From the NCBI GenBank assembly GCA_023101725.1, contig JALJCO010001162.1, positions 186,001 through 250,000 of the forward strand: a stretch of 64,000 nt of DNA. The letters run 5' to 3'. This document shows, piece by piece, positions 23,863-35,225 of this stretch. The position numbers were made by a program, and so were the translations under genes. Below the pieces are notes generated by a model, which did no database searches, was not told where the DNA came from, and saw only the letters and a program-made list of their open reading frames with translations. Origin of the DNA: Atherinomorus stipes. Taxonomy: Eukaryota; Chordata; Actinopteri; Atheriniformes; Atherinidae. The number at the start of each line of letters is the position of its first letter. The stretch's first letter is position 1.

Positions 23863-24498
23863 AGGCAGGGTGGATGATGTTTTCCAGGAGCATTTTTTAC
23901 TATATAGCTTAAAGTCTTCACACTCCGATTGCAGACAATTGATTAAATGTTCTGACACAAAAATAAAAAAAAAAAGAGTCACCTGTGGAACGCACAGGAC
24001 TGGAAAACCCAGTCCTGAGTTGCGAATGGCCCATGCTGATTGATTGAATGGTTATTTTGTCCATCAAACTCGACTACCGTTAGCCGTGCCCCTCCTTCCT
24101 TGTGCGCGCTCACACGCTCGTAACTCGCCGTGAGCGTCTCACAGTGCAGACGAACCGAGACTAATATGACTGCTCGCCACTCTTATCTATGCCGCTGTTT
24201 GCCCTTAAAAAGAAAAAAATGGATGTGCATCAAATCATGGAGGTTTAGGTGTTTGCAGTGAGGATGTTTTACACCACAGAAGAAGTTGGAGGTGAGATAA
24301 TTATCACTTTTAGGAAACATGGTTCCTCTGTTGTTTACTGGGAAGCTAACAAGCTAGCCACTCAGCAGTTCTTGGTTATGTTCGCCAACAACTAAAAGCG
24401 GACGCGTCCCGGTGTTTGGAGGCGTGGTTTCAGGGGGATGTATATTTTTTCAAATCTGGCTTGCTCGAACCGTTTTTCCAGGATCCCCTACCCTGCCC
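23863..24498. mobile_element. TTAA-duplicating MITE, family 3 copy 1
   Basis: Left: TTAA (23859-23862) then AGGCAGGGTGGATGAT. Right complemented: TTAA (24499-24502) then GGGCAGGGTAGGGGATCCTG. A second, inverted copy starts at 54526 and shares the internal block 'acctgtggaacgcacaggac' and its surroundings. There is no transposase frame. The interior has the GC-rich 'ggaggcgtggtttcaggggg' type sequence common in fish MITEs. Confidence 0.75.
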
Positions 24499-24502
24499 TT
24501 AA

Positions 24503-25640
24503 CTCCTGATTCCAAGACTCTTAAAACTTGAGTGACATTTCAGCTTGTCAGGTCAACCTAACTTAGCCTCTGTGATCCACAGCTTTTCATTTCATTTCAT
24601 CAGAAGTCACACATGATCTTCAGGCTAAGCCTCACAAAAGTGCTTCAATAAGCAAATATTCCTTTTCCCTCTTAGTGCTCACAGCCATGCTTTTAACATG
24701 ATCACATCATGGTACCATGACAAATGTGCCCTGCTGGGTCCCTCATCCCTGCTAAAATTGTGTTAGCATGGAGTCTCTTCACAGCCACTGGGCAGGAAAA
24801 ACAATTACAGTAGCCACTTTCTATAAGTGTTTCAAGACCGACTCAAAGTTAATTGTTAAAAGTCTCGTTTTAAAAGAAAAAGAATTCAGGCTTTTGAACT
24901 GGTTCAACCTAAGAACAAAGAAAAACACTGAGACAACTTTGAAAGGAAATGTTTGAACATTTCATGTTGAAGGTCAGGATTCAGAGGTTTGAAAGATTTG
25001 CAGCTGACTTGCGAACACTGGAGACGTGACTTGAATGAGACAGGAATGAAGCCCAGCAGCAGCTGCTCCAGTCACTAATCTGGTTTCTTGATCATCTTAA
25101 TGGGACCTCAGCTATCAGGGTGAAATTTCAGATCAATGCTGAAGTTAGTACTTGTAATGTAGGTCTCTGTGTGTGTGTGTGTGTGTGTTTTTAGGTTGTC
25201 CATGCTGCGTCCAGCGATGACAGCAGAAGCTTTGGTCTTGTCATTGCTCATTGTTGCTTCACATCCACAGTGCTCACAACATGTCAGTGTTTCCGTTCCA
25301 CATGGAGGGCACTGGGGCATCATTACCATCTGGCTATAAGGCTATACTGATGTCAAAGATAAGTCAGTGAACACACACACATGCACACACACACTGATCA
25401 TCTACACTGTTTGCAGATGGAGAGCAACAGGGAGAAGGAGGCGACATGAACATGAGTCTAGCTGCTGTGACAGTCCATCCAAATTGACCGCCAGCACTCT
25501 GGTGGCAGTTGGCCTGGTTCCCTTTCACTGTTCAGTTACATTCCCTCAGTCAGCAGCACTCCAACACACACCCACACACACTCCCACACACACACACATA
25601 CAGAGTGACATTGTCCTGCAGCCCCTCATTGTCTCACTAG
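24503..25640. other. Non-coding stretch with a TG repeat
   Basis: Unique-looking sequence. It holds a (TG)n microsatellite at 25168-25188 and CA-rich tracts at 25370-25395 and 25561-25600. The frames are short and repeat-driven. Confidence 0.5.
25168..25188. repeat. (TG)n microsatellite
   Basis: About ten TG units. Confidence 0.95.
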
Positions 25641-25642
25641 CC

Positions 25643-26430
25643 CACTGTTTCCCAAATGGGGTGCATGTACCCAAGGGGAACATGGAGACACTCCAAATGT
25701 CGATACTGGTATCATGCCGATAACAGAAAAATAACAAAAATAGTATTCATGCAAGATTTGATGATAATCCACACATTCAGGTTTATACCAAACAACATCA
25801 CCTGTCAAATCACTTATTACCTCAAAAACTTGAAATATAAAATCCCTGATACAGTTGAAGCGTAGCAAGGATGCTGCTAAAAACACAGTCCAGAGCCGAA
25901 GATGGCGAAAAGTAAAGCCAGTAAAATCCTGTAGGTGTATTCATATCCATGAACTGAAGCCCACCTGTAACATTATGCTCCTCATATGGGAAGAAGCTAG
26001 CTAACAGCAGCATGAGGATGGTGCATCACCAGCAGCACAGCCTATTCTGCAGAAAGCATACACATCACGTTGTTAAAGCCATCTCAGTTTTTAATTTATT
26101 TATTTATTTTTTTTTTTTAGGGGAAACTGGCTGGATTCAGGTCAACAACACATGATGCAAAAAGCCTCCACCACAGCTTCAAAAGCCCTGGAGGGTTCTT
26201 CTGTGGCATCTTTGCTTGTGGTAAAGGCCAAGAAAAAAAATGTCATCTCTGGAGATCTTCTCTCGCCTGCTGCACTGACAGAGATAATGTGGCAAAACCT
26301 GGAGACTCATTCACTCCAGTTCGAGGAATCCACAGATGTGAGTGGAAATCCACAAGTTGGGGCTGATGTTAGACATGTTCATAAAGAGGACCTTTTTAAT
26401 GTTCTTTTTTCCATGAAAGTGGACTGAGCA
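25643..26430 (+). pseudogene. BED/ZBED5-type hAT transposase relic
   Basis: The left end 'cactgtttcccaaatggggt' followed by 'gcatgtacccaagggg' matches the usual start of fish hAT elements that encode SCAND3/ZBED5-like transposases. A + frame at 26152-26427 preserves diagnostic residues in order: SKALEGSSVASLLVVKAKKK (family S..AS..VA..IAK.KKPH), LLSPAAL, then FEESTDVS (family LQLDESTDVS) and 'VRHVHKEDL' (family VRYVH…I.E..L). The region between these blocks is shortened and no catalytic set can be assembled. The left part overlaps frames on the minus strand that are shadows. No right terminus was found. It is an inactive fragment. Confidence 0.6.
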
Positions 26431-26696
26431 TTTTGTGAATTTAGTCATGAATTATTGGCATTCAATGTGTTTAAAATACGTTGTTTTAAAATATTTTCAA
26501 TTTGCTACACAATTGACTTAATCAATCACAGGGTTGGGAGATACATCACAATTTTCAGATGTATTGAGCAATAAAGAATGGTCATAGTTTATATTGAGAT
26601 AGCTTGTTTTGAGTTACAGTTACCACAGCAAAGCTGCTGTTTTTTTTTTTTTTCTCTATTTATATTTTCTCCATCTGCCTCTCACTCAACTTTGAT

Positions 26697-27180
26697 TTGA
26701 TTGATTGATTTTATTGTTTAGCACACACATGTATAACAAATGGTGCAGGGAGGGAACGAAGCCGATTGGCTTGTACATATGTTCCACTCCTATCAGTAAC
26801 TACAGCACAACATATTCCACTGGCTGATATTCATACAATAGACAAAAGGAAAAGACGAAACAACAAAAAAAAAAAACAAAACCTAAAAAACCAAAATGCA
26901 TTCAAAATTAACATTCAGTTGGCAATAGAAATGATAATGGCGGGAACAAGGATAAAAAGCAAGGGGAAAGAAAATCAAGAATAGCTAATATACATTTTTA
27001 ACTGATTTTTAAAAAGTGCATTAACCCCTTCATCCATCCACCTCTGTGGAGCAGCACCCTTTAGAAACACTACACACTATTCATAGGCGTTGTCGTTCCC
27101 CTTTCCCTTCATATATTTCACTAACGATAGAATAAAAACACTCTCCTTTATTCACCTCATGCTCAATATAAATTGACTTG
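26697..27180 (-). mobile_element. Possible antisense LINE 3' tail with (TCAA)n
   Basis: Read on the minus strand, 26700-26820 ends 'ctaaacaataaaatcaatca' followed by TCAA repeats. That resembles the AATAAA plus short tandem repeat that closes several fish LINEs. No coding domain is visible in the adjoining few hundred bases. Confidence 0.3.
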
Positions 27181-27189
27181 ATATATAAA

Positions 27190-28040
27190 CAGTGGGCACG
27201 GAAAGTACTCAGACCCCTTTAAACTTTTCACACTTTGCTCAATTGCAGCCATTTGCCAAAATCGAAAAAGTTCATTTTATTTCTCATTAATGTACACACA
27301 CCAAGACTCCATTTCTGAAGAAAAAGCATGTTGATGCTTGTTTGAAGTTTGCAACACAACATCTGGACAAACTCATGACATTCTGGAAAAAATAGTGTGG
27401 TCAGATGAGACCAAAACGGTACATTTAGATGCCATAAGACACAAAATGTTTGGAGGAGATGGCACTGCACTTGAGCCCCAAAACACCATGGCAACAGTGA
27501 CGTTTGGAGGTGGTAACTTCATGGTGGGGCCTATTTTCCAACATGTGGTACTGGCAGACTTCATATCATTGAAGAAAGAATGAATGGAGAAAAGTAGAAA
27601 GACATTCTGGACCAGAATCTGCTGCCATCTACCGAAGATAAAAAGAGGCTGGATCTTTGAGCAAAACAACCATAAACTCAACTGGTTTAAAGAAAAAGAA
27701 AGTAAAGCTGTTAGAATGGCCCAGTCATCACCCCACTTGAATCCAATTGAAAATCTTTGGAAAAAACTGAAGCAATGTGTTGGACTGGTTTCTCCGTACA
27801 AGAGGCGTCTTGAGGCTGAATTCGCCAACAAAGTGCAAGAACCTAAGTATTAAATAAATTTCAGTAGGTGCTTTCAGTACTACCCTGTGTCATTTGACTA
27901 TATCACACATAACTTAATTTATGAACATAAATGTTCAAATTTCTTTGTATGTGTGCATTACTTGGGTTGTTGCCAACATCCTGTGAAAATTTCATGTCAA
28001 TAGCTCTACTAGAACTATGTTTTCTGAGAAAAATGTTGAC
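27190..28040 (+). pseudogene. Mosaic degenerate Tc1 transposon
   Basis: The left end 'cagtgggcacggaaagtact' is the terminus of one fish Tc1 family. From about 27302 the body follows a different Tc1 family: 'ccaagactccatttctgaag', then VWSDETKTVH, FGGGNFMV, and NHKLNWF…SPHLNPIENLWKKLK. The post-transposase 'cttgggttgttgccaacatc' and 'gaaaatttcatgtcaatag' precede a right end that lacks its terminal repeat. The first catalytic Asp (SDET) and the Glu (PIENLW) are recognisable, but the second Asp region reads EQNN instead of QDND. Coding is broken by frame changes and stops (for example near 27581). The N-terminal DNA-binding half is absent. Confidence 0.75.
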
Positions 28041-28049
28041 TTGCGCACA

Positions 28050-29125
28050 TCTAAGTGAGCTACTGTTTAGACCAGGACTATAAATGAATGAGGGAAGCAA
28101 GCAATTTAAATTTATGTGGTGATTGCATGTATATGATTGATTGGTGAAGCTTTAAAAAAACATGTGGTTCTTTATGTTTTTTAGTTTCTATATACATACT
28201 TTACACAACCATCTGTAAAGCGTTTAGTTTACACCCACTCTGGGACCAAAGCAGGCTGAATGATGAAAGGTCATGTTAGTTTTAGCATACTTAATAGTTT
28301 ATTGGATTCTGTAAAGAAACAGGTGTTATACATGGTTGTAATATATGCTTTATTTTGCATAAGTGCTAAGTGCGGATGAATCTCCAGCACTTCTCCCTGG
28401 TGAGTTTCACCTTGTCCAGCAGCCTTCTGAGAGCTGTTGGTCTCATTAATCTCGTTTCCCCCCTCCTGCCTGTCTTCCTCTCCTTTTTCCTCTCTCATCC
28501 CTTGCTCCTCCTCCCTCTTTTGCAGACAGTGATCCAATTAGCTGCTAGCTGCCATGGCACCAGTTGCCTTCAGATGCCTGTGTGTGTATGAGAGTGTGTT
28601 TTTGTGTTGTTGCCGTGGTAATTACCCTTCTGATGCTCCTGCATCTCTGTAACCTTGTTGAGCATTCTGACTCCCTGCCTCACACTACTGGTCAGTACTG
28701 CTGTTTAAAGGGAACACAGCGTTGTTAACACTCTTTTAGCTTTAATCAGCCTTACGAGTCATGGATGAACTTGTCCACAGTGCCATAAATATGAAGTCAA
28801 TCCCAATGTAAAGACTATATTTACATAAGAATACTGTATACATGGATGAGATGGGATCCTCTTGAAGTCAGTGTAAACATGAGAGAGAGATGAAATTGGA
28901 TGGTTTTAGACATATTTTCAACACTGAAAGGAAACACCCCTTAATATGTCAGCATAAGTAAATCTGATACGAAACATCTGGGAGGGACAGCATCTGGGAT
29001 GGGAAAGGTCAAACTTGTGTGCTATATAACTGCTGCCACAGTGTGCCTCTGTGGTGCAAATGAGCTGAGAAATCAAAAACATGACAATTTGATTTAAATT
29101 CCTTCTTTTTTTTTTTATGTTTTTG
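28050..29125. other. Non-coding stretch; possible conserved block at 28370-28690
   Basis: 28370-28690 is complex, non-repetitive sequence with homeodomain-like words ('tcattaatctcg', 'ccaattagctgctagctg', 'gtggtaattaccc'). It may be a conserved enhancer, by inference only. The rest shows nothing. Confidence 0.3.
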
Positions 29126-29129
29126 CTTA

Positions 29130-29330
29130 ATTCAATTCAATTCAACTTTATTTGTATGCGTCCATTCATGACAGTGTCACCTCAGGGCGCTTAAACAGAA
29201 AGAAAAGTTCAGGTCAGATTCAAAATAGCCTAGTTAAGCTTAAGTAACTACATTGGTAAGAATAAAATTTAACTACATGTAATGATTAGCTTGTATTGTG
29301 TCCTGGGCATGATATCGTGAGAGCTTCATT
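29130..29330. repeat. Fish interspersed repeat beginning (AATTC)n
   Basis: 'ttaattcaattcaattcaac' followed by 'tttatttgtatgcgtcc' and 'gtcacctcagggcgctt' matches the antisense tail of a very common teleost retroposon ('ttatttatatagcgcc…cctcaaggcgctt'). A sense-strand relative is at about 55475-55560. Confidence 0.55.
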
Positions 29331-29825
29331 AAAACCCAGATCTGGGATTCCTTTCCTCAGGTCAGTCTGTTTCTACCACAGGAATCAGGGGCTTCCAGCG
29401 GACATATTTCAGCTCCCTGGTAGGAATATACGCACGTTTTGATCCATCACAGCTGGTAAAATCTGTAAACAATGAGGATTGTTGCTACTGTTTGTTCACA
29501 GCCTTCAAATCCAGCTCTTCTTGCTCGTCTTAAATCAGCTGGGAAGACACAGTGTGGACCATGTGAGGAAACAAAAACTGATTGTGACAAGACAATAGTG
29601 AAATCAGAGCAATAAAATGCTCTGATTGTATCACAGCAGTGCTCTAAGGCACAAATAAAAATGAGTTAAACCTTCAAAATCTGTAACTTTGACAGATCTG
29701 AGGTGAATGGAGTGAATGTGCTCTTCCTGGTGTTTTTGCTTTGGAGCGGGAGTCAGCTGAGATGAAGTGGCACTGCTGGCTGTCGTGATAAAATGTGATT
29801 TAAAGCAAAAAGATATCAACTTCTG

Positions 29826-30115
29826 TTAGGTCCATATATTTGGACGCTGACACAAGTTTTACTATTTTACCTTTACTGAATATATTCCATAAGGTTTTGG
29901 AATGGACATAAAATACAGACTCCCAGATTTCATTTTAGGGTATCCAAATTCAAATTAGATAAAGGGTTTAGGCATTTCAGCTTTTTAACATGTGCCATCA
30001 TTTTTTTTAAAGGGGCCAAAAGTAATTGGACAAATCACTTAGACGTTACTTCATGAACAGGTGTGGGCAGTTCCTTTCTTCTGTCATGATCAATTAATCA
30101 GATAAAAGGACTTAG
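29826..30115. mobile_element. Tc1-type transposon end fragment
   Basis: 'taggtccatatatttggacg' opens it, 'ctgacacaagttttac' follows, and 'ggggccaaaagtaattggac' plus 'cagttcctttcttctgtcat' come in the order of the long terminal region of a known fish Tc1 family. The transposase and the opposite end are missing. Confidence 0.55.
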
Positions 30116-30119
30116 AAAA

Positions 30120-31770
30120 AAAAATCAGAAATTGCTACATTAAAGGAGTAATATTAAGAGAACAGAGCACATTAATTATGAAATAATGAATGCTGTGAAT
30201 GTGCAGCAATTAACCAAAAAAGCTTCTTCTTTTTAATTTTTTTGCCAGTTATCCCCAAACAAATGATAAAAAGCTTTCCTAAAATAAAAAACAAAAAAGA
30301 AAGCCAACACAAACAAAACCAATTTAAATCAGACAATAGAATCAGATAAAAAAGTATACTAAGCATGAATAAAAGATTTTTTAAAACTCCTTAAATCAAA
30401 GTGAATATATAAGCCATACTACGATTATGGTTAAAGCCATTGATAAAAGAATGAGGTTAAAAAAAAGGAGTGAAAAAGAGGAGAAAGTGTTGTGAAAGCA
30501 GTTCCTCTAACCCTGAACATTACTGAAGGAAATTGACATCCTTGTTTATGTCACATAGAAGAGATTCAGAGCCAGCCCAAAGATAAGCAGGTTATTTAAA
30601 TAATGTCCTGGGTTAATGTGAGCCAGAAAGAGAGCTAGCAGAGAGTAGAGGAAGCAGAGACTGACAGGGAGACAGAGATTAGTCGTGATAGCCGGCTAAC
30701 ATGTGTTTGACCTCCTGAGTGGCTGTAAGCTGAAGATAAGCTAAAGACTTGATTGTCTGTGGACCTCTGTGGACTCTCGCTCTAATTAGTGAATCTATCT
30801 GAACATGTAGAAGACAGAATTTTACAGAGACCGCTTGTGTTTGCACCAGCGATCCACAGGAGTCCAAACTCTTGACCAGTTACCTCTGCACATGAAGCCG
30901 CAGCAGTTTTATCACAAATTCTCATGCTTCTTACCTTTCCACTGGGAGGGATGCTGTGCTGTATGGACTTATGTGATGATCTACTTTTTGAACTTTTCTT
31001 TTATCTGTGGACACCCACAACTTGCCAGTGCTGCTTTTAATTGCATGTCATCATGCATAGACAACAGTGAGTAAAACTGAGATTTTTGGACAGAACTTTT
31101 GCTGCAAGACTACAATCAGCAGCAGGAGACAAGTGGTTAAGCGCTATCAACACCGAGTTTATCATGAAGCTTGTGTTTGAAACTCAGGAAGACAGAGTCA
31201 CAGTTAATCAGGGTTCCCACCTTCAGAGGCTGGCAGGAGCTGTATTGAGTTTGGCAGTCTGAAACAAACCAGCACCAGGAAGTAAATGGCAGAGAAACAC
31301 ACCTGCCCAAGAGCAACACAGTGGGAGCTCTGGGTTCATTTACTCATTGCAAACACACCACAAGGGCAACACAATCTTTTGTTGGCTTTGTAATGGGAAC
31401 ATCTTAGGCTGCATAAATGTCTAACTGTAAATAATGAATAAAAATGAACTGAATTACTCTGAAAATAAACAACATAACTTAGCATCTGACCACTCAGTTA
31501 ACATTTTGATCAGTCAGTAACAATGATGCTTTACTGTTTCATCCTTTTTTTCATCCATGTGCCCTCATAGCATCACACGGTTGCTTCTCCTTTTCTCTAT
31601 ACATTCTGTCTTCTCTCTAATTGGTGATCAATAAAGAGTTCAATGATCTTTTATTTCTAATTGTTTTCAAGTCAAGCTGAAACCAGAGAGAGTAGACTTG
31701 TTCAGAGATAAAAGGATTTTGGTGCGTTCGCAGTCAAACAAAGAGACATTTCTTTCTGGATAAATCATTA
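30120..31770. other. Non-coding stretch, nothing recognised
   Basis: A/T-rich on the left, more complex on the right. The frames at 30835-31074 (+) and 31137-31319 (-) have no recognisable domains or splice context. Confidence 0.45.
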
Positions 31771-31778
31771 TCTAGAGG

Positions 31779-31990
31779 AGTGGTTTACAAATCCTCATCC
31801 TCCTTGAATACTGCTGTTTGCAGGTTTAAGATGTCTCCCTGCTGCAATACACTTGACTCAAATAAAATGGTTATTCAACAGCTTGTTGTCACGTTCTGAA
31901 CTAGCCTGTTAACCCATTGATTTGAGTGTGGTGTGCTGCAGCAGGGAAACCTGCAGGATTGTGGCCCTTGAGGACTGGATTTGGTAATCT
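31779..31990. mobile_element. Fold-back hAT-type MITE
   Basis: The two halves are imperfect inverted copies. The left reads 'agtggtttacaaatcctcat', 'gcaggtttaagatgtctccc', 'tgctgcaatacac'. The right complemented reads 'agattaccaaatccagtcct', 'caggtttccctgctgcagca', 'cac'. The wording belongs to the same fish MITE group as 19232-19390. No target duplication can be fixed. Confidence 0.6.
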
Positions 31991-32407
31991 TTGATCAGAT
32001 GAGTGGCCACAGTTGATAAGCTAGTTGTGGCCTGGTGCGTTTTTTATGACTTCTCTTCCTTGCTGAACTCAGTTCTTTCACGCCAAACGAGTCTACACCA
32101 CTCCAAGTACTGGAGATTAAAGAATTAGACGGCACACTTACCCGTGTAAACAAATGTCCGAGGAGGGGAACTTTAAACGACAAGCTAGTGTGACTGAGAT
32201 GGGGTATTGGCTAAATATTTATTTGTTTAAACACTTATCCTGTGTTCACACCGGACGCAAATAAATTAATTTGCGTGAATGAATTACATGTTAAGTCAAT
32301 GTACAGACACAAATTCGTGCAGATAGAGCGTATTTCGCCTATTCGCTCTAGTTGAAAAAATTTAATTCGGGCATTTTTGATGCGCGAACAATACGAGCGT
32401 CGTCATT

Positions 32408-32425
32408 GAAAATGAATGAGACGTG
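32408..32425. repeat. SINE target-site duplication, left copy
   Basis: GAAAATGAATGAGACGTG, identical to 32699-32716. Confidence 0.9.
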
Positions 32426-32698
32426 GGGCGGCTGTAGCTCAGGTGGAAGAGCAGTCATCTTTCAACCGGTGGGTTGTGGGATCGTTTCCAGACTTCCCCA
32501 GACTACATGCCGAAGTGTCCTTGGGCAAGACACTGAACCCCTAGTTGCCTCCTGATGTGCCTATCGGGGTATGAATGTGTGTGTGAATGGATGAATGTGA
32601 TATGTAGTGTAAAGCGCTTTGAGTGGTTAGTATGACTGGAAAAGCGCTATATAAATACAGTCCATTTACCATTAAAAAAAAAAAAAAAAAAAAAAAAA
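32426..32698 (+). mobile_element. tRNA-derived SINE with A-tail
   Basis: The head 'gggcggctgtagctcagg' is tRNA-like, with an A-box-like TAGCTCAGGTGG at about 32435-32446 and a worn B-box region. The body has the familiar fish wording 'agtgtccttgggcaagacac', 'gtatgaatgtgtgtgtgaat', 'aaagcgctttgagtgg' and 'aagcgctatataaataca', and ends in about 24 A. It is flanked by a perfect 18-bp direct repeat, GAAAATGAATGAGACGTG, at 32408-32425 and 32699-32716. It was mobilised in trans by a LINE and encodes no protein. Confidence 0.9.
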
Positions 32699-32716
32699 GA
32701 AAATGAATGAGACGTG
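32699..32716. repeat. SINE target-site duplication, right copy
   Basis: GAAAATGAATGAGACGTG directly follows the A-tail. Confidence 0.9.
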
Positions 32717-33669
32717 ATGTGAACGGACCAGCGCTCTGCAGCTCGCTGCTCTCTTCTATAGTAAGAAGAGAAAAATGCTTTTCACAGATAAAATCACAAA
32801 GTGCTGCACACAAAAGTGATGTAGTAAACCCATAAATTTAGGTCTGAAAACCCGGTCAGACAAAACCTCATTGACCAAAAGCTGCTTGTCTTTGCAGCCG
32901 GTGTTTGATGGATGAAATGTTACAACGCCGACACTCTGCAGCGGGAACAGAGAACCTGTAGTTCCCGGAGGAACATGCGGCTCTGTCCTCAGTACATAAA
33001 TGAATTGAGGTTGTTTGTAATAAAACGTCAATATAATTCAATATATTGGCAATAGCTCACAATAGCGACAGAAGACACGTTGTTTTGCTTGAAGTTGGAA
33101 GTTTATTTGGAAGCGCTAACTAGCTGCAGCTAGCTTACTCACCGAAGGAACAGATGCTCCGCAGCCGAAATACAGCGCTTGTAGTTTGTATCCTGGAGGG
33201 ATATGCAGCACCGATCCTCCCCGACAGAAGCCCGTCAAACTGGGCCCGGAAAATCCCCCTGGAAGCGACCGTCATCCAGACGTAACTCCTGGATCGGGTG
33301 ATGAAATCCGCCGAGCTCCGAGACCTCTGGAGAATCTACTGGATCCAAACACGCCGGCGTCTTCGGTTCTCCGACTTCCAAAGTAGGTACAACACTGCAG
33401 CTCTCTCAAAGTAAATAACCGGGTTCTGCAATGTTCACCTGACTGAGGTGACTGACAAGTGACAAACATCCATCCCCCACTCCAGGAAGTTAAACTTGAT
33501 GTGGGAATGAAACGTCTATTCGCGCGTACGATACGCTTCATTCACGCGTATTATTTGCTACATTCACGCAAAAAAACCCGCCTGAATCAAGCGAGTAAAC
33601 ATCCAGCATTCGCGCGTTGAAATCTAGGCGCGTACGCGAATGGAAGCGTCTGGTGTGAACACGGGGTTA

Positions 33670-34945
33670 CACTGCCTAGTGTAGACGTGGCCTCAGTGGC
33701 AGAAGGATGGCTTTGGTGTTCTCATTTCTTAAAGGTGAGTTTGCTACGTATTAACCTTGAGCTGTGAGAGAGAGAGCTTGTGCTCAGAGAGATAAATAAA
33801 TTTGACAAGACAGAATAAACTGCTAGATTTTAAAGGCAGGTTTGATCCAAATAAAATTGTAGGTATTAACCTCATCAGGCACTTCTTGTTCCAGTTACAG
33901 CATCTTGGCTAATTGTTTGTATGTACCATTTTAAAGTAATTTTCTCATCATTATTATGTGTCAACTAATTTGTAAACCAATCAAATTCCCCAGAATCCAA
34001 GCTAAGAGATGCCACATAAGAGCAGACAGGAGCTGCTGCAGATTTGGGGTTTCTCATTCACTCCTAAAGTCTGACTATCTCAGACTATCTCATAGAGTGT
34101 AAATCCCAAAAATGACATTTTCATGTGGGTTTAATAATCATGATGGTATTAATAGATCTGATAAAATAATCACTTTCCTTTGTCATCAGATCTGGTTCCT
34201 GTACCAATAAATTAAAGCTGATATCCTTGTTTCCCCACCCCGTATCCACCCACACACCATTACATTTCATGCTGATTCTTCCTTCCTGTGACTGAGATGC
34301 TGAAACAAGGAAGCTGTAAAGCTTCACCACTAAAACAATATTGAGGAAGACAAGCAGGTAATGGGTTAGAGAAATATGACTACGGTAACACGGGGCAGGC
34401 TCATTGCCAAAACAGAGCAGTGTGTGTACAATACAGAGAGATGGAGAGAGAAAAAAAATACATTCATCCATGTAGTTTTGTATTTTTAGATCAGTGTGTT
34501 GGTAGCGATCCCAGAGGACTGTTTGGCACACTCACAGAGCTCAGATTGATGAGAAATGCTGCTGAGTGCTTGCAAGAGAAAAGAAGACCTGACTAAACAT
34601 CTCCCTATGATAAACCCAGTGAGGTAGCCACTCTGTCAGACTACAGTTTAGCTACCAGCGACAAGCTCTTTCATTTCTCAAAATCCCCCACCCTTTCTGT
34701 CCTTGATATACTTAGGTAATGAATAATTGGGGATATCATTCTGTAAGGAGAAAACATTGATATTTTGAGGTTGTCAAATCCGAGGACATAACATTTTGCA
34801 AGTGAGATTAGAACAAGCTTAACATATCTGATTTGTCATTGTAACATGTTAAGTAATGAGTCATGGTTGGTCATGTTAGAGTTAAGCAGTGTTTTGGGAC
34901 TTAACAGTCAACTTTCATCCGACTTTACTCCCATTTTCCCTACAG
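33670..34945. other. Non-coding stretch, nothing recognised
   Basis: The frame at 34121-34531 (-, 136 residues) has no recognisable domain and no splice support. No repeats were identified. Confidence 0.45.
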
Positions 34946-35225
34946 AGAGACACTCCTCAGCCACTTTATCAGGTACATCTGGTTGATTGCTTGGCAACAA
35001 AAAACAGCAAATGAGCCAATCATATGGCAGCAACTATGTGCATCTAGGCTCATAGACACGGTTAGAACAACTTACTTAAATTAGGACCAGAATAGAACAG
35101 AATAAATGAGTTTTTTGTCATTTGTACAAGTTGAAAAGAGGTTGAAACAAGTACGTTGTACATGTCTCTGAGTCAAATAACAAATAAACAACCAAGCATC
35201 AGAATGAGGAAGGAAGGGAGTTTAA

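Larger units (their letters stand above)
32238..33666. mobile_element. PIF/Harbinger-like element, 1.43 kb, with nested SINE
   Basis: Left terminus TCCTGTGTTCACACCGGACG; right complemented CCCCGTGTTCACACCAGACG. TTA is duplicated at 32235-32237 and 33667-33669. Subterminal regions are full of CGCG/GCGTGAATG words on both sides ('ttcacgcgtatta', 'cattcgcgcgttg'). The interior is GC-richer (33100-33420) but carries no readable transposase. The 66- and 89-residue frames overlap each other on opposite strands and show no domain. The element is interrupted by a SINE at 32426-32698. Confidence 0.75.

Noticed and set aside
32426..32500. Genuine tRNA gene at the SINE head
   Set aside because: The A-box-like sequence belongs to a SINE with an A-tail and target duplication; the B-box is degraded and no cloverleaf closes.
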